64,000 nt of DNA, from the NCBI RefSeq assembly GCF_003201205.1, contig NZ_QICN01000011.1:62001-126000 (forward strand), written 5' to 3'. A program made the translations under genes and the position numbers. The stretch comes from Sinimarinibacterium flocculans. GTDB taxonomy: Bacteria > Pseudomonadota > Gammaproteobacteria > Nevskiales > Nevskiaceae. Within the stretch, counting starts at the first letter, position 1, and the number at the start of each line of letters is the position of its first letter. Under the pieces are notes generated by a model, which worked only from the letters and a program-made list of their open reading frames with translations, was not told the DNA's origin and searched no databases. Below are positions 17,924 to 26,375 of the stretch, piece by piece.

Positions 17924-18703
17924 TCAGCCGCTGTCCTGCTGGCGCTGCTGCGCCTCCACTTCACGGGCGCCGGGCACCAGGATGCGCGACGCGACGATGC
18001 CCAGTTCGTAGAGCAGGTACACCGGCACGGCGAGCATGATCTGCGAGACGATGTCCGGCGGCGTGAAGATGGCGCCGACGACGAAGGCACCGACCAGCAC
18101 GTACTCACGCATCTCGCCGAGCTTCGCCGGCGTGACGAAGCCGGTCTTGACCATCAGCACCAGCGCGACCGGCGTCTCGAACGCGAAGCCGAAGGCCAGG
18201 AACAGGGCCAGCACGAAGTCCAGGTACTTGGCGATGTCGGTCATCACCGCCACGCCCTCGGGCGCAATGCCGATGATGAACTTGAAGACCGTCGGCAGCA
18301 CCAGGAAGTACGCGAACGCGATGCCCGCGTAGAACAGCAGCGTGCTCGACGCCAGCAGCGGCACGACCAGCCGGCGCTCGTTCTTGTACAGCCCCGGCGC
18401 GACAAAGGCCCAGACCTGGTAGAGCACCCACGGCATCGCGAGCACGAAAGCGACCAGCGCGGCGAGCTTGATCGGCGTGAAGAACGGCGACGCCACCTCG
18501 GTGGCGATCATCGACGTGCCTTCGGGAAGCATCCGCAGCAGCGGCTGCGCCAGCCATGCGTAGATGTCCTTGGCGAAGGCCATCAGCGGCAGGAATACCA
18601 GCAGCACGCCCCAGACGATCTTCAGGAGGCGGTCGCGCAGTTCCAGCAGATGCGCGATCAGCGGCTGTTCCTGCTGCCGGGGTTCGGGTTCGGCTTCGCT
18701 CAT
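17924..18703 (-). CDS. tatC: Sec-independent protein translocase TatC
   Basis: This 259-residue, six-helix inner-membrane protein is the signal-peptide receptor of the Tat translocase. The N-terminal HLLELRDRLLK and the first periplasmic-loop region are family-typical, as are the FxTPPD (FTPPDIVSQ) and FAFETP segments. It starts 4 bp after the tatB stop in the order tatA-tatB-tatC. Substrates encoded in this window include the two Tat-signal proteins at 4.7-7.4 kb. Confidence 0.96.
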   Translation of the reverse strand: MSEAEPEPRQQEQPLIAHLLELRDRLLKIVWGVLLVFLPLMAFAKDIYAWLAQPLLRMLPEGTSMIATEVASPFFTPIKLAALVAFVLAMPWVLYQVWAFVAPGLYKNERRLVVPLLASSTLLFYAGIAFAYFLVLPTVFKFIIGIAPEGVAVMTDIAKYLDFVLALFLAFGFAFETPVALVLMVKTGFVTPAKLGEMREYVLVGAFVVGAIFTPPDIVSQIMLAVPVYLLYELGIVASRILVPGAREVEAQQRQQDSG

Positions 18704-18707
18704 GCGC

Positions 18708-18998
18708 TCAGGGCTTGGGTGGCGTGTCCTTGCCCAGCTCGGAAACGGTCTTCTCGATCGCCGAGTTCAGCGAGCGGTTCTGTTCGCGCACGACGCGGTT
18801 GGCCTCGTCGAGCTGCTGCTTGAGTTCGGACAGCTTGGCCTCGCGGTCGAGTTCGGCCGTGAGATTGCGCAGGTAGCCCCGCGCCTGCCCGGCCCAGCGG
18901 CCGACGGTCCGCGCGACCTTCGGCAGCTTCTCGGGACCGAGCACGATCAGCGCGATGACCATGCACAGCGCGATCTCGGTGAAACTGAAGTCGAACAT
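18708..18998 (-). CDS. tatB: Sec-independent protein translocase TatB
   Basis: A 96-residue protein with a single N-terminal helix, FDFSFTEIALCMVIALIVLG, followed by the conserved PEKLPK hinge and a charged amphipathic and coiled region. It partners TatC in recognising twin-arginine precursors. The length is shorter than the E. coli protein, mainly in the variable tail, which is common. It lies 23 bp after tatA. Confidence 0.93.
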   Translation of the reverse strand: MFDFSFTEIALCMVIALIVLGPEKLPKVARTVGRWAGQARGYLRNLTAELDREAKLSELKQQLDEANRVVREQNRSLNSAIEKTVSELGKDTPPKP

Positions 18999-19021
18999 GT
19001 CGCCGACGCCGCCTGCGGCTT

Positions 19022-19261
19022 TCAGACCTTGCTGTCTTCCTGCTTGGCGCCGGCAGTCTCGCGCTGCGTCGGCTGCGCGCTGGCGATCTGCGCCTTGTCC
19101 TTGTCCTCGTTGGCCTCGGCCTCGCCTTCGCGCATCGAACTCTTGAAGTTCTTGATCGCACCGCCCAGGTCGCCGCCGAGATTGCGCAGCTTCTTGGTGC
19201 CGAAGATCAGCAGCACGATGACCAGCACGATCAGCCAGTGACCAATACTCAGCGAACCCAT
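19022..19261 (-). CDS. tatA: Sec-independent protein translocase TatA
   Basis: This 79-residue protein has one short membrane helix ([14 protein letters not shown]), the [14 protein letters not shown] hinge/amphipathic helix and a charged tail. It forms the pore-like assembly of the Tat system. It follows hisE with a 16-bp gap, the hisE-tatABC order seen in several Gammaproteobacteria, so it may be read from the his operon. Confidence 0.95.
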   Translation of the reverse strand: MGSLSIGHWLIVLVIVLLIFGTKKLRNLGGDLGGAIKNFKSSMREGEAEANEDKDKAQIASAQPTQRETAGAKQEDSKV

Positions 19262-19277
19262 CTCATCACCTCGTTAG

Positions 19278-19619
19278 CTAGGACGTCTGCGGCCGCGCCG
19301 CCTTTTCCGCATGCCCCGACGTACCGAAACGACGCGCCAGTTCGCCGGTCACGCGCTGCGGCTCGATGTCGCGGCTCGCCATCAGCACCAGCGTGTGGAA
19401 CCACAGGTCCGCGAGTTCGCGCACCAGGGCCTCGTCGTCCGGATTCTTCGCCGCGATCAGGGTTTCAGCAGCTTCCTCTCCGACCTTTTTCAGGATCGCG
19501 TCCGGACCTTTGCGGTACAGACTGGCGACGTACGACGCGCCCGGGTCCGCCGTCCTGCGGTCCTGGAGCACGCGATACAGCTCGCCGATCGTGTCGCCGG
19601 GGGTGGTCAAGCCTGACAT
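19278..19619 (-). CDS. hisE: Phosphoribosyl-ATP pyrophosphatase
   Basis: A 113-residue MazG-fold enzyme hydrolysing phosphoribosyl-ATP to phosphoribosyl-AMP in histidine synthesis. KKVGEEAAETLIAAK and ELADLWFHTLVLM carry the conserved metal-binding acidic residues. It is a stand-alone HisE with no cyclohydrolase (HisI) domain attached, and no hisI is present in the 49-bp gap to hisF. The start at 19619 gives the usual family length. Confidence 0.95.
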   Translation of the reverse strand: MSGLTTPGDTIGELYRVLQDRRTADPGASYVASLYRKGPDAILKKVGEEAAETLIAAKNPDDEALVRELADLWFHTLVLMASRDIEPQRVTGELARRFGTSGHAEKAARPQTS

Positions 19620-19668
19620 CCGTTGATTGCGTCCGGAAGACAAGTGTACTCCGGCCGGACCGTGCGCT

Positions 19669-20469
19669 TCAGAGCCGGATCTGCACGCCCTTGTCGGCGA
19701 GATAGTGCTTGGCCTCGCCGACGCTGTAGGTGCCGTGGTGGAAGATGCTCGCGGCCAGCACCGCATCGGCATGCCCGGCCACCAGACCGGCGTGCAGATG
19801 TTCCAGGGTGCCGACACCGCCGGACGCGATCACCGGCACGCTGACCGCGGCGGAGATGGCGTCGAGCAGTTCGACGTCGTAGCCGGCCTTGGTGCCGTCA
19901 CGATCCATGCTGGTGACCAGCAGCTCGCCGGCGCCGTGCTCGACCATCTTCACCGCCCATTCGATGGCGTCGAGCCCGGTGGCCTTGCGCCCGCCGTGCG
20001 TGAAGATCTCCCAGCGCGGCGGCTCGACACGGGCGGACTTGCGCGCCAGCGGTGGCTTCTTCGGCACGACGCGCTTGGCGTCGATCGCGACGACGATGCA
20101 CTGCACGCCGTAGCGGCCGCCGGCCTCGGTGACGAAGCCCGGGTTCTCGACCGCCGCGGTGTTGATGCTGACCTTGTCCGCGCCCGCCGACAGCAGGCAG
20201 CGCACGTCGGCGCAGGTGCGCACACCGCCGCCGACGGTCAGCGGGATGTAGATCTCGCGCGCAACCTTCTCGACGGTCTGGAACAGGATGGGCCGCGCCT
20301 CGTGACTGGCGGTGATGTCGAGGAACACCAGTTCGTCGGCGCCCTGCTGGTCGTACTTGCGTGCGACCTCGACCGGATCGCCGGCGTCCTGCACGTCCTC
20401 GAACTTGATGCCCTTGACCACGCGGCCGCGGTCGATGTCAAGGCAGGGGATGATGCGTTTGGCGAGCAC
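19669..20469 (-). CDS. hisF: Imidazole glycerol phosphate synthase, cyclase subunit
   Basis: This 266-residue TIM barrel has the catalytic aspartates in IIPCLDID (residue 11 region) and TSMDRDGTK, and the glycine-rich phosphate sites VGGGVR and IASGGVG. It combines with HisH to form imidazole glycerol phosphate and AICAR. Compared with many HisF proteins it has a basic insertion of about ten residues after VVAIDAKR, ending at [10 protein letters not shown], which is common in some lineages. It follows hisA in the operon. Confidence 0.97.
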   Translation of the reverse strand: MLAKRIIPCLDIDRGRVVKGIKFEDVQDAGDPVEVARKYDQQGADELVFLDITASHEARPILFQTVEKVAREIYIPLTVGGGVRTCADVRCLLSAGADKVSINTAAVENPGFVTEAGGRYGVQCIVVAIDAKRVVPKKPPLARKSARVEPPRWEIFTHGGRKATGLDAIEWAVKMVEHGAGELLVTSMDRDGTKAGYDVELLDAISAAVSVPVIASGGVGTLEHLHAGLVAGHADAVLAASIFHHGTYSVGEAKHYLADKGVQIRL

Positions 20470-20517
20470 TGTGAATACCTGAATCCGGGAACGGCGGTGT
20501 CGCCGTGAAGCGCGGCC

Positions 20518-21243
20518 TCAGCCGCGCGCGATCTTGATCGCTTCCTTGAAGTCGAGCGAACCCTGGTAGAGCGCGCGGCCGATGACGGCGCCGGCGACGC
20601 CGTCGGGTTCGAGTTCCTTGAGCGTGCGGATGTCGTCGAGCGAACTCACACCGCCCGAGGCGAGCACCGGGGTTTTCAGCGCCCGCGCGAGATTGCGCGT
20701 GGAATCGACGCTGAAGCCCTGCATCATCCCGTCCTTGGCGATGTCGGTGTAGATGATGGCCTCGACGCCGTCGCGCTCGCAGTGCAGCGCGGTCTCGATC
20801 ACGTCATGCCCGGTGAGCTTGGCCCAGCCGTTGAGCGCGACGCGACCGTCCTTGGCATCGAGGCTGACGATGATGTGGCGCGGGAACTCGAGGCACAGGT
20901 CGTGCAGGAAGTGCGGTGCGTTCACGGCCTTGGTGCCGATGATCACGTACTGCACACCAGCATTGAGATAGCGCTGCACCGTCTCTTCGTCGCGGATGCC
21001 GCCGCCGACCTGCACCGGCACCTCGACCGCCGCGGCGATCTGCTCGACGACGCCGATGTTGATCGGCTGACCCTTGACGGCACCGTCGAGGTCGACGATG
21101 TGGATGCGCTCGGCGCCTTCGTCGGCCCAGCGGCGGGCGACGGTGACCGGGTCGTCGGAGAAGACCGTGACGTCGTCCATGCGCCCCTGGCGCAGACGCA
21201 CGCACTGGCCGCCTTTCAGATCGATAGCGGGAATCAACAGCAT
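20518..21243 (-). CDS. hisA: ProFAR isomerase
   Basis: This 241-residue TIM barrel catalyses isomerisation of ProFAR to PRFAR. The N-terminal LLIPAIDLKGGQCVRL with its catalytic Asp is diagnostic, as are VGGGIRDEETV and the second acid in YTDIAKDGMMQG. It precedes hisF by 48 bp. A gap of 144 bp separates it from hisH, longer than the other spacers in this operon; I see no gene in that gap. Confidence 0.97.
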   Translation of the reverse strand: MLLIPAIDLKGGQCVRLRQGRMDDVTVFSDDPVTVARRWADEGAERIHIVDLDGAVKGQPINIGVVEQIAAAVEVPVQVGGGIRDEETVQRYLNAGVQYVIIGTKAVNAPHFLHDLCLEFPRHIIVSLDAKDGRVALNGWAKLTGHDVIETALHCERDGVEAIIYTDIAKDGMMQGFSVDSTRNLARALKTPVLASGGVSSLDDIRTLKELEPDGVAGAVIGRALYQGSLDFKEAIKIARG

Positions 21244-21387
21244 GAGGCTGAGGGAATTGTCAGGAGGGGAACGGTTCGATGCGGGATGCGGCCCGATTCA
21301 GATGGGTTGTGGCGCTTCGATGCCTGACTTGAACAGCACTCTGCCCAATTCGACCGGCGCTGGCAACTCTGCGGGATCAGCGGCCGC

Positions 21388-22029
21388 TCACGGACTCCAT
21401 TGGGCGAAGTTGCCGAGCAGCGTCATGCCGGTGTTCTGCGACTTCTCCGGGTGAAACTGGAACGCGGCGATGTTGTCGCGCGCGATCGCCGCCGCGAAGG
21501 CATGTCCGTAGTCGGCCGTGCCGAGGACGTGTTCGGGATTGGCCGGCGCGGCGTGATAGCTGTGCACGAAGTAGAACCAGGCGTCGTCCGGCACGCCGTC
21601 CCACAGCAGGTGTGCACGGGTCTGCACGACGCGGTTCCAGCCCATGTGCGGAACCTTGAGACGGTCGCCGTGCGCGTCCGGCGACGGATCGGGGAAACGC
21701 ACGACCTTGCCGGGGAACAGGCCGAGTGCCGGCACCCCGCCGTTCTCGTCGCTCCATTCGAGCATCACCTGCATGCCCAGGCAGATGCCGAGCATCGGCT
21801 TGTCGCGCGCGGCCTCGACGACCATCTGGTTCAGCTCCAGGCGGCGCAACTCGTTCATGCACTCGCGCACGCCGCCGACGCCGGGCAGCACCAGACGATC
21901 GCAGGCCATCAGTTCTTCCGGGTCATAGCTGATGACCACGCGGCTCGCACTCGACACCCGCTCCAGGGCCTTGCCCAGCGAGTGCAGGTTGCCCATGCCG
22001 TAGTCGATGACGCCGATGGATGCTGCCAT
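21388..22029 (-). CDS. hisH: Imidazole glycerol phosphate synthase, glutaminase subunit
   Basis: A 213-residue class I glutamine amidotransferase that feeds ammonia to HisF. The nucleophile Cys is in GICLGMQ, and the His-Glu pair is in FQFHPEKSQ near the C-terminus. The ATG at 22029 gives the standard start ASIGVIDYGMGN. An ATG 21 bp upstream also exists in frame. It lies between hisB and hisA. Confidence 0.96.
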   Translation of the reverse strand: MAASIGVIDYGMGNLHSLGKALERVSSASRVVISYDPEELMACDRLVLPGVGGVRECMNELRRLELNQMVVEAARDKPMLGICLGMQVMLEWSDENGGVPALGLFPGKVVRFPDPSPDAHGDRLKVPHMGWNRVVQTRAHLLWDGVPDDAWFYFVHSYHAAPANPEHVLGTADYGHAFAAAIARDNIAAFQFHPEKSQNTGMTLLGNFAQWSP

Positions 22030-22085
22030 GATGAAGTCGCGTCGACACACGCCGCGGCGTCACGCCGCGATCGCCGGTCCTGACG

Positions 22086-22679
22086 TTAGAGAGTGCCCTT
22101 GGTGGATGGCGTGACGTCGCCCAGCCGCGGATCGTGCGTGCAGGCCATGCGCAGCGCCCGGCCGAAGGCCTTGAACACGGTCTCGACGATGTGGTGCGCA
22201 TTGCGGCCGCGCAGGTTGTCGATGTGCAGCGTCACCTTGGCGTGATTGACGAAGCCCTGGAAGAACTCGCGGAACAGGTCGACATCGAACTCGCCGATGC
22301 GCGCGCGCGGAAACTCGACGAAGTATTCGAGCCCCGGCCGGCCGGACAGATCGACGACGACGCGCGACAGGGCCTCGTCGAGCGGGACGTAGCTGTGTCC
22401 GTAGCGGACGATGCCCTTCTTGTCGCCGACCGCCTTGTCGAAGGCTTGGCCCAGGGTGATGCCGATGTCCTCGACCGTGTGGTGATCGTCGATCTCGCGG
22501 TCGCCCCTGGCCTCGATGTCGAGGTCGATCAGGCCGTGGCGGGCCACCTGGTCCAGCATGTGGTCGAGAAACGGGATGCCGGTGGCGAAACGACCCTCGC
22601 CCGAACCATCGAGATTCAGGCTGACGCGGATCTGGGTTTCGCGGGTATCGCGTTGGACGCTGGCGTTGCGGGCGGCCAT
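22086..22679 (-). CDS. hisB: Imidazoleglycerol-phosphate dehydratase
   Basis: This 197-residue manganese enzyme carries the two histidine-rich motifs of the family, DHHTVEDIG near residue 67 and the later [14 protein letters not shown] region, plus FLDHMLDQ. It is the dehydratase only, without the phosphatase domain found in enteric HisB. It is the first gene of the hisBHAFE-tatABC run. The ATG at 22679 was preferred because the upstream in-frame extension is not family-like. Confidence 0.96.
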   Translation of the reverse strand: MAARNASVQRDTRETQIRVSLNLDGSGEGRFATGIPFLDHMLDQVARHGLIDLDIEARGDREIDDHHTVEDIGITLGQAFDKAVGDKKGIVRYGHSYVPLDEALSRVVVDLSGRPGLEYFVEFPRARIGEFDVDLFREFFQGFVNHAKVTLHIDNLRGRNAHHIVETVFKAFGRALRMACTHDPRLGDVTPSTKGTL

Positions 22680-22881
22680 TTCGCCTTGGGGCTGGCGCAA
22701 AGGGCCGCCATGGTACTCCCGCCCCGCCCGGATTTGAACCATCCGTCGGGAACCCGGTGTTTCAGGCGCCGCGCGCCTGCTCGCGGCGGAAGCTGCAGCC
22801 CCGGGAGCAGCCGCGCTGGCGGTGTCCGGAGCGAAATGGCCGCGCGTGCCGGACCGGCTCGTCCGCCTCCGGCAGGTTGTC

Positions 22882-23322
22882 CTAGCGGGCCTCCAGCCAG
22901 AACGTCACCGGTCCGTCGTTGACCAGTTCGACCTGCATGTCGGCGCCAAAAACACCGGTCCGGGTGCCGGGCCACTCGCGCTGCGCTGTCGTCGCGAGGT
23001 GATCGAACAGTGCGCGCGCGTGCCCGGGCGCCGCCGCCGTGGAGAATCCCGGCCGGCTGCCCTGCCGGGTGTCCGCGGCCAGCGTGAACTGCGGCACCAG
23101 AAGCAGCCCGCCGCCGGTGTCGCGCAGCGACCGGTTCATGCGTCCGTCCCCGTCGGCGAACACCCGGTAGCCGAGCAGGCGTTCAACGAGGCGTTCGGCC
23201 TGCGCCGGACCGTCCTCGGGACGCACCCCGACCAGCACCAGCAGCCCCGGCCCAATCTCGCCCTTGCAGCTCCCGTCGACGGTCACCGCCGCGCGGCGGA
23301 CCCGTTGCAGCAATCCGATCAT
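22882..23322 (-). CDS. dtd: D-aminoacyl-tRNA deacylase
   Basis: This 146-residue homodimeric editing enzyme removes D-amino acids (and glycine) from tRNA. The two substrate motifs are present: PQFTLAADT (the usual Ser before QFTL is Pro here) and the C-terminal GPVTFWLE with the cross-subunit Gly-Pro dipeptide. It stands alone on the minus strand, 202 bp from hisB. Its start borders the gene-free region that contains the RNA-like element on the opposite strand. Confidence 0.95.
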   Translation of the reverse strand: MIGLLQRVRRAAVTVDGSCKGEIGPGLLVLVGVRPEDGPAQAERLVERLLGYRVFADGDGRMNRSLRDTGGGLLLVPQFTLAADTRQGSRPGFSTAAAPGHARALFDHLATTAQREWPGTRTGVFGADMQVELVNDGPVTFWLEAR

Positions 23323-23352
23323 CAGGCCTCTTGAGTCATTTTCCTACAAGGG

Positions 23353-23501
23353 GACGGGACGATCCGCGGACATCGCCACCGCGGGCCGTCCCGTCAAACT
23401 GGTCTCGCTTCGCCCGGCCTCCCCTGAATCGGCCGGACGGGGCAACATGGTTTTTTCCTCCTCCCTTCGAGCCCGGTTTCCCACCGGGCTTTTCTTTTTT
23501 T
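23353..23501 (+). ncRNA. Candidate structured RNA or attenuator leader in a 354-bp gene-free region
   Basis: The region 23323-23676 has no plausible gene. It contains a long hairpin: GACGGGACG (23353-23361) pairs perfectly with CGTCCCGTC (23387-23395), and inside it CCGCGG (23364-23369) pairs with CCGCGG (23379-23384). A second stem pairs CCGGCC (23414-23419) with GGCCGG (23431-23436), and its loop CCCC (23421-23424) can pair with GGGG (23439-23442) as a pseudoknot. A strong terminator follows. This could be a small RNA or a regulatory leader of the acyltransferase gene 175 bp downstream. I do not recognise it as 6S, SRP, tmRNA or RNase P RNA. A REP-like DNA repeat is an alternative. Confidence 0.4.
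23470..23501 (+). terminator. Strong intrinsic terminator, plus strand
   Basis: An 8-bp perfect stem, AGCCCGGT/ACCGGGCT (23470-23477 with 23483-23490), with a 5-base loop is followed by a run of eleven bases with ten T. No plus-strand protein gene lies upstream of it within reach (the neighbour dtd is on the minus strand), so it must end a non-coding transcript or attenuate transcription into the acyltransferase gene. Confidence 0.85.
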
Positions 23502-23676
23502 GCGCGTCCTGCGCCAGCCCGGACGGCTCGCCGGAGAAGGGAGCTCAGCGGACCGTCTGCGGGCCATTTCCCGATCCGGCCGCTGCGCCCGCCGGCGGGC
23601 AGAAATCCGGCAGCTCGTTCGAAAAGTCCGGACCGGCACGGCCCGGGCTTGCGCAGGATGCGCATAATGCCGCGCC

Positions 23677-24537
23677 ATGCGCATCTTGTTCCAGGTTCTC
23701 GCCCGCTTGCCGCTGCCGCTGCTGCAGGGGCTGGGCAATCTGCTCGGCTGGCTGCTGTGGCTGCTGCCAAACAGCCGCCGGCGGGCCGCCTACGCCAACC
23801 TCGCGCTGTGCCAGCCCGGGCTCACGCCCGCGCAGCGCCGGCGGCTGGTCCGGCGGTCGCTGTGCCATGAGATGAAGACGATTCTCGAGCTGGCGGTGAT
23901 CTGGCTGGCCCCCGAGCAGCGGGTGCTCGGCCTGATCCGCGAATGGCACGGCCGCGAGCACATCGACGCGGCGCTGGCGAAGAACAAGGGGCTGATCCTG
24001 CTGACGCTGCACCAGGGCAACTGGGAGTCGGTGGCGATTCCGTACTCGAAGATGCATCCGGCCACCGGCCTGTACAAGCGCCAGGGCGGCGTGCTCGACG
24101 AGATCGCGACCGCCGGGCGCTGCCGCTTCGGCGGCAACATGTACGCCGCCGACAGCGCCGTCGGCCGGCCGCTGCTGGAAGTGCTCAAGCGGCGCGAGAC
24201 GATCTACTTCATGCCCGACCAGGACCCGCCGCCCGGCCGCGGCGTCTTCGCGCCGTTCTTCGGCCAGCCGGCGCACTCGCCGACGCTGGTCGCCAAGCTG
24301 GTCCGCAAGACCGGCGCGCCGGTGGTGTTCTTCTACGGCGAGCGCCTGAGCTGGGGCCGCGGCTTCATCGCCCATTGCTTTCCGGCGCCAGCGGGCATCG
24401 ACAGCGAGGATCTGGAAACGGCGGTGTCGGCGATGAATGCCGGCCTCGAACGTTGCGCGCGTGATTGCATCGAGCAGTACTGGTGGGGGTACAAGCGTTT
24501 CCGGCGGCGGCCCGAAGGCCAGCCCCGGCTGTATTGA
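23677..24537 (+). CDS. LpxL/HtrB-type lysophospholipid acyltransferase family protein
   Basis: A 286-residue protein with an N-terminal membrane helix (about residues 8-30) and the acyltransferase HX4E motif in LHQGNWE (His112, Glu117). A basic RQGGVLDE and the MPDQDPPPGRGVF segment follow, as in lipid A late acyltransferases. It should transfer an acyl chain from acyl-ACP to lipid A precursor or another lysolipid at the inner membrane. A CATAAT element lies only 8 bp before the ATG, so its mRNA could be leaderless; alternatively it is read from the leader described upstream. Confidence 0.85.
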   Translation: MRILFQVLARLPLPLLQGLGNLLGWLLWLLPNSRRRAAYANLALCQPGLTPAQRRRLVRRSLCHEMKTILELAVIWLAPEQRVLGLIREWHGREHIDAALAKNKGLILLTLHQGNWESVAIPYSKMHPATGLYKRQGGVLDEIATAGRCRFGGNMYAADSAVGRPLLEVLKRRETIYFMPDQDPPPGRGVFAPFFGQPAHSPTLVAKLVRKTGAPVVFFYGERLSWGRGFIAHCFPAPAGIDSEDLETAVSAMNAGLERCARDCIEQYWWGYKRFRRRPEGQPRLY

Positions 24538-24550
24538 CCCTGCACAAGCC

Positions 24551-24578
24551 TTGAAGCGGCGCCGGCCGCCCCTACAAT
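24551..24578 (+). promoter_or_regulatory. Promoter of the Gld-type ABC operon
   Basis: TTGAAG (24551-24556) and TACAAT (24573-24578) are spaced by 16 bp and sit 75 bp upstream of the ATPase start. This is among the best sigma-70-like matches in the window. Confidence 0.6.
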
Positions 24579-24653
24579 CGCGCGATCTCGGAACTCACCG
24601 GCGCGACGCCTGTCCGAGACAGCGCCGTTTTTCCACAACACAGACAAAGGGAT

Positions 24654-25613
24654 ATGGATAGCGAAGTCCTGATCGAGGCGCGTGGGCTCACGCGCCGGTA
24701 CGGACCGACCGTGGCCGTGGAGACGCTGGATCTCACGCTGCGGAAGGGGGAGATTCTCGGCCTGCTCGGCCCCAATGGCGCCGGCAAGTCGACGACGATG
24801 AAGATGCTCACCGGCAACCTGGCGCCCAGCGACGGCGAGACCCGGATCAAGGGCGTGTCCTTGCGCGAGGAGCCCAAGGCCGCGAAACGGCATCTGGGCT
24901 ACCTGCCCGAGCAGCCGCCGGTCTATCCGGAACTGACCGTCGACGAGTACCTGCGCTACTGCGCCGGCCTGCACGGCGTCGCCAAGGCCGACCGCGACGC
25001 TGCGGTGGATTCGGCCAAGCGCGACTGCGGGCTCGGCGACGTCGGTCACCGCCTCGTCGGCAATCTGTCGAAGGGCTATCAGCAGCGCGTCGGCATCGCG
25101 CAGGCCATCATCCACCGCCCGCCGGTGGTGATCCTCGACGAACCGACGGTGGGCCTCGACCCGATCCAGATCCGCGAGATCCGCAAGCTGATCAAGGACC
25201 TGGGCGCCAATCACAGCGTCATCCTGTCGAGCCACATCCTGCCGGAGATCCAGGCCGTGTGTTCGCGGGTGATGATCATTGCCCGCGGCCGCGTGGTCTA
25301 CAACGAATCGATCGATGCGACCCGCGGCAGCGGCGTCGGCGCGATCACGCTGGGCCTGCGCCGGCCGCCGGAGGTGTCCGCGCTGCAGGGCATCGTCGGC
25401 GTGCGCCGGGTCCGGGCCATCGAACCCGGACGCTTTCACATCGAACACGAGGACAAGGCCGATCCGCGCGAAGCGCTCGCCGAGGCCGCGGCGCGCGGCA
25501 ACTGGGGGCTCTACGAGCTGAGCGCGCAGGCGCGCACGCTTGAGGAGATCTTCGTCGAACTCACGTCCGGCGACGAACAGCGGGTGGGCGACATCGAGAA
25601 GGAGGCCGCGTGA
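24654..25613 (+). CDS. ABC transporter ATP-binding protein (GldA-like)
   Basis: This 319-residue ATPase has Walker A GPNGAGKST near residue 42, signature LSKGYQQR near 140, Walker B VVILDEPTVGLDP and the switch His in LSSHILPE. The extra C-terminal domain of about 90 residues is typical of the ABC-2 export type. It overlaps the permease gene by 4 bp. With the following three genes it forms the conserved ATPase-permease-GldG-DUF4340 set seen in many Proteobacteria, whose cargo is not known. Confidence 0.92.
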   Translation: MDSEVLIEARGLTRRYGPTVAVETLDLTLRKGEILGLLGPNGAGKSTTMKMLTGNLAPSDGETRIKGVSLREEPKAAKRHLGYLPEQPPVYPELTVDEYLRYCAGLHGVAKADRDAAVDSAKRDCGLGDVGHRLVGNLSKGYQQRVGIAQAIIHRPPVVILDEPTVGLDPIQIREIRKLIKDLGANHSVILSSHILPEIQAVCSRVMIIARGRVVYNESIDATRGSGVGAITLGLRRPPEVSALQGIVGVRRVRAIEPGRFHIEHEDKADPREALAEAAARGNWGLYELSAQARTLEEIFVELTSGDEQRVGDIEKEAA

Positions 25614-26359
25614 TGACCAATGTCCTGAATATCGCGCGCTACGAGCTGCGCCGCATCTTCCTGTCGCCGCTGGCCTGGGCGGTACTCGCGATCGTGCAGT
25701 TCATCATGGGCTTCGTCTTCATCAACCTGCTGGTCGAGTACGCCGCCAACGCGGGAATGGGCAACGATCAGTTCGGCGTGTCGGACTACATCGGCGGCTC
25801 GCTGTACGGCTTCGCGACGATCCTGCTGCTGCTGGTGATGCCGCTGATGACGATGCGGCTGTTCGCCGAGGAGCGCAAATCCAACAGCCTGACGCTGCTG
25901 TTCTCGGCGCCGGTGTCGCTGACCGAGATCGTGCTCGGCAAGTTCGCCGGCCTGCTCGGCTTCATCGGCGTGGTGATCCTGCTGATGGCACTGATGCCGC
26001 TGGCGCTGAACTGGTCGACCGACCTCGACTGGGGACGCATCGTCGCCGGCCTGCTCGGCCTGTTCCTGCTGATGATGTCCTTCGGCGCCGCCGGCCTGTT
26101 CGTGTCCTCGTGCACGCGCGAACCGACGATCGCCGCAGTCGGCAGTTTCGGCCTGCTGCTGGTGGTGTGGCTGCTGAACATCCTGGCGTACAACGATTCG
26201 ATCCCGTTCAAGGAACTGTTCGGCTACCTCTCGCTGATCGACCACTACGAGAGTCTGCGTCGCGGCGTCTTCGATACCGCGGACGCGATCTACTACGTGC
26301 TGTTCTCCGCGCTGTTCCTGTCGCTGACGGTGCTGCGACTGGACATGGAACGCAACTGA
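25610..26359 (+). CDS. ABC-2 type permease (GldF-like)
   Basis: A 249-residue membrane protein with six hydrophobic segments, beginning LNIARYELRRIFLSPLAW, the typical ABC-2/GldF N-terminus, and containing EERKSNSLTLLFSAPVS before the third helix. It forms the membrane channel with the ATPase encoded just upstream (4-bp overlap) and lies 16 bp before the GldG-like gene. The substrate is unknown; gliding itself is not implied outside Bacteroidetes. Confidence 0.88.
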   Translation: MMTNVLNIARYELRRIFLSPLAWAVLAIVQFIMGFVFINLLVEYAANAGMGNDQFGVSDYIGGSLYGFATILLLLVMPLMTMRLFAEERKSNSLTLLFSAPVSLTEIVLGKFAGLLGFIGVVILLMALMPLALNWSTDLDWGRIVAGLLGLFLLMMSFGAAGLFVSSCTREPTIAAVGSFGLLLVVWLLNILAYNDSIPFKELFGYLSLIDHYESLRRGVFDTADAIYYVLFSALFLSLTVLRLDMERN

Positions 26360-26375
26360 CCGGGGGACGCAACCA

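Noticed and set aside
22717-22745. A tRNA-like GGATTTGAACC (T-arm complement) upstream of hisB.
   Set aside because: The surrounding bases do not form a 5-bp T stem, an acceptor stem or an anticodon arm. Pairing fails at the third position, so it is a chance match or at most a decayed relic.
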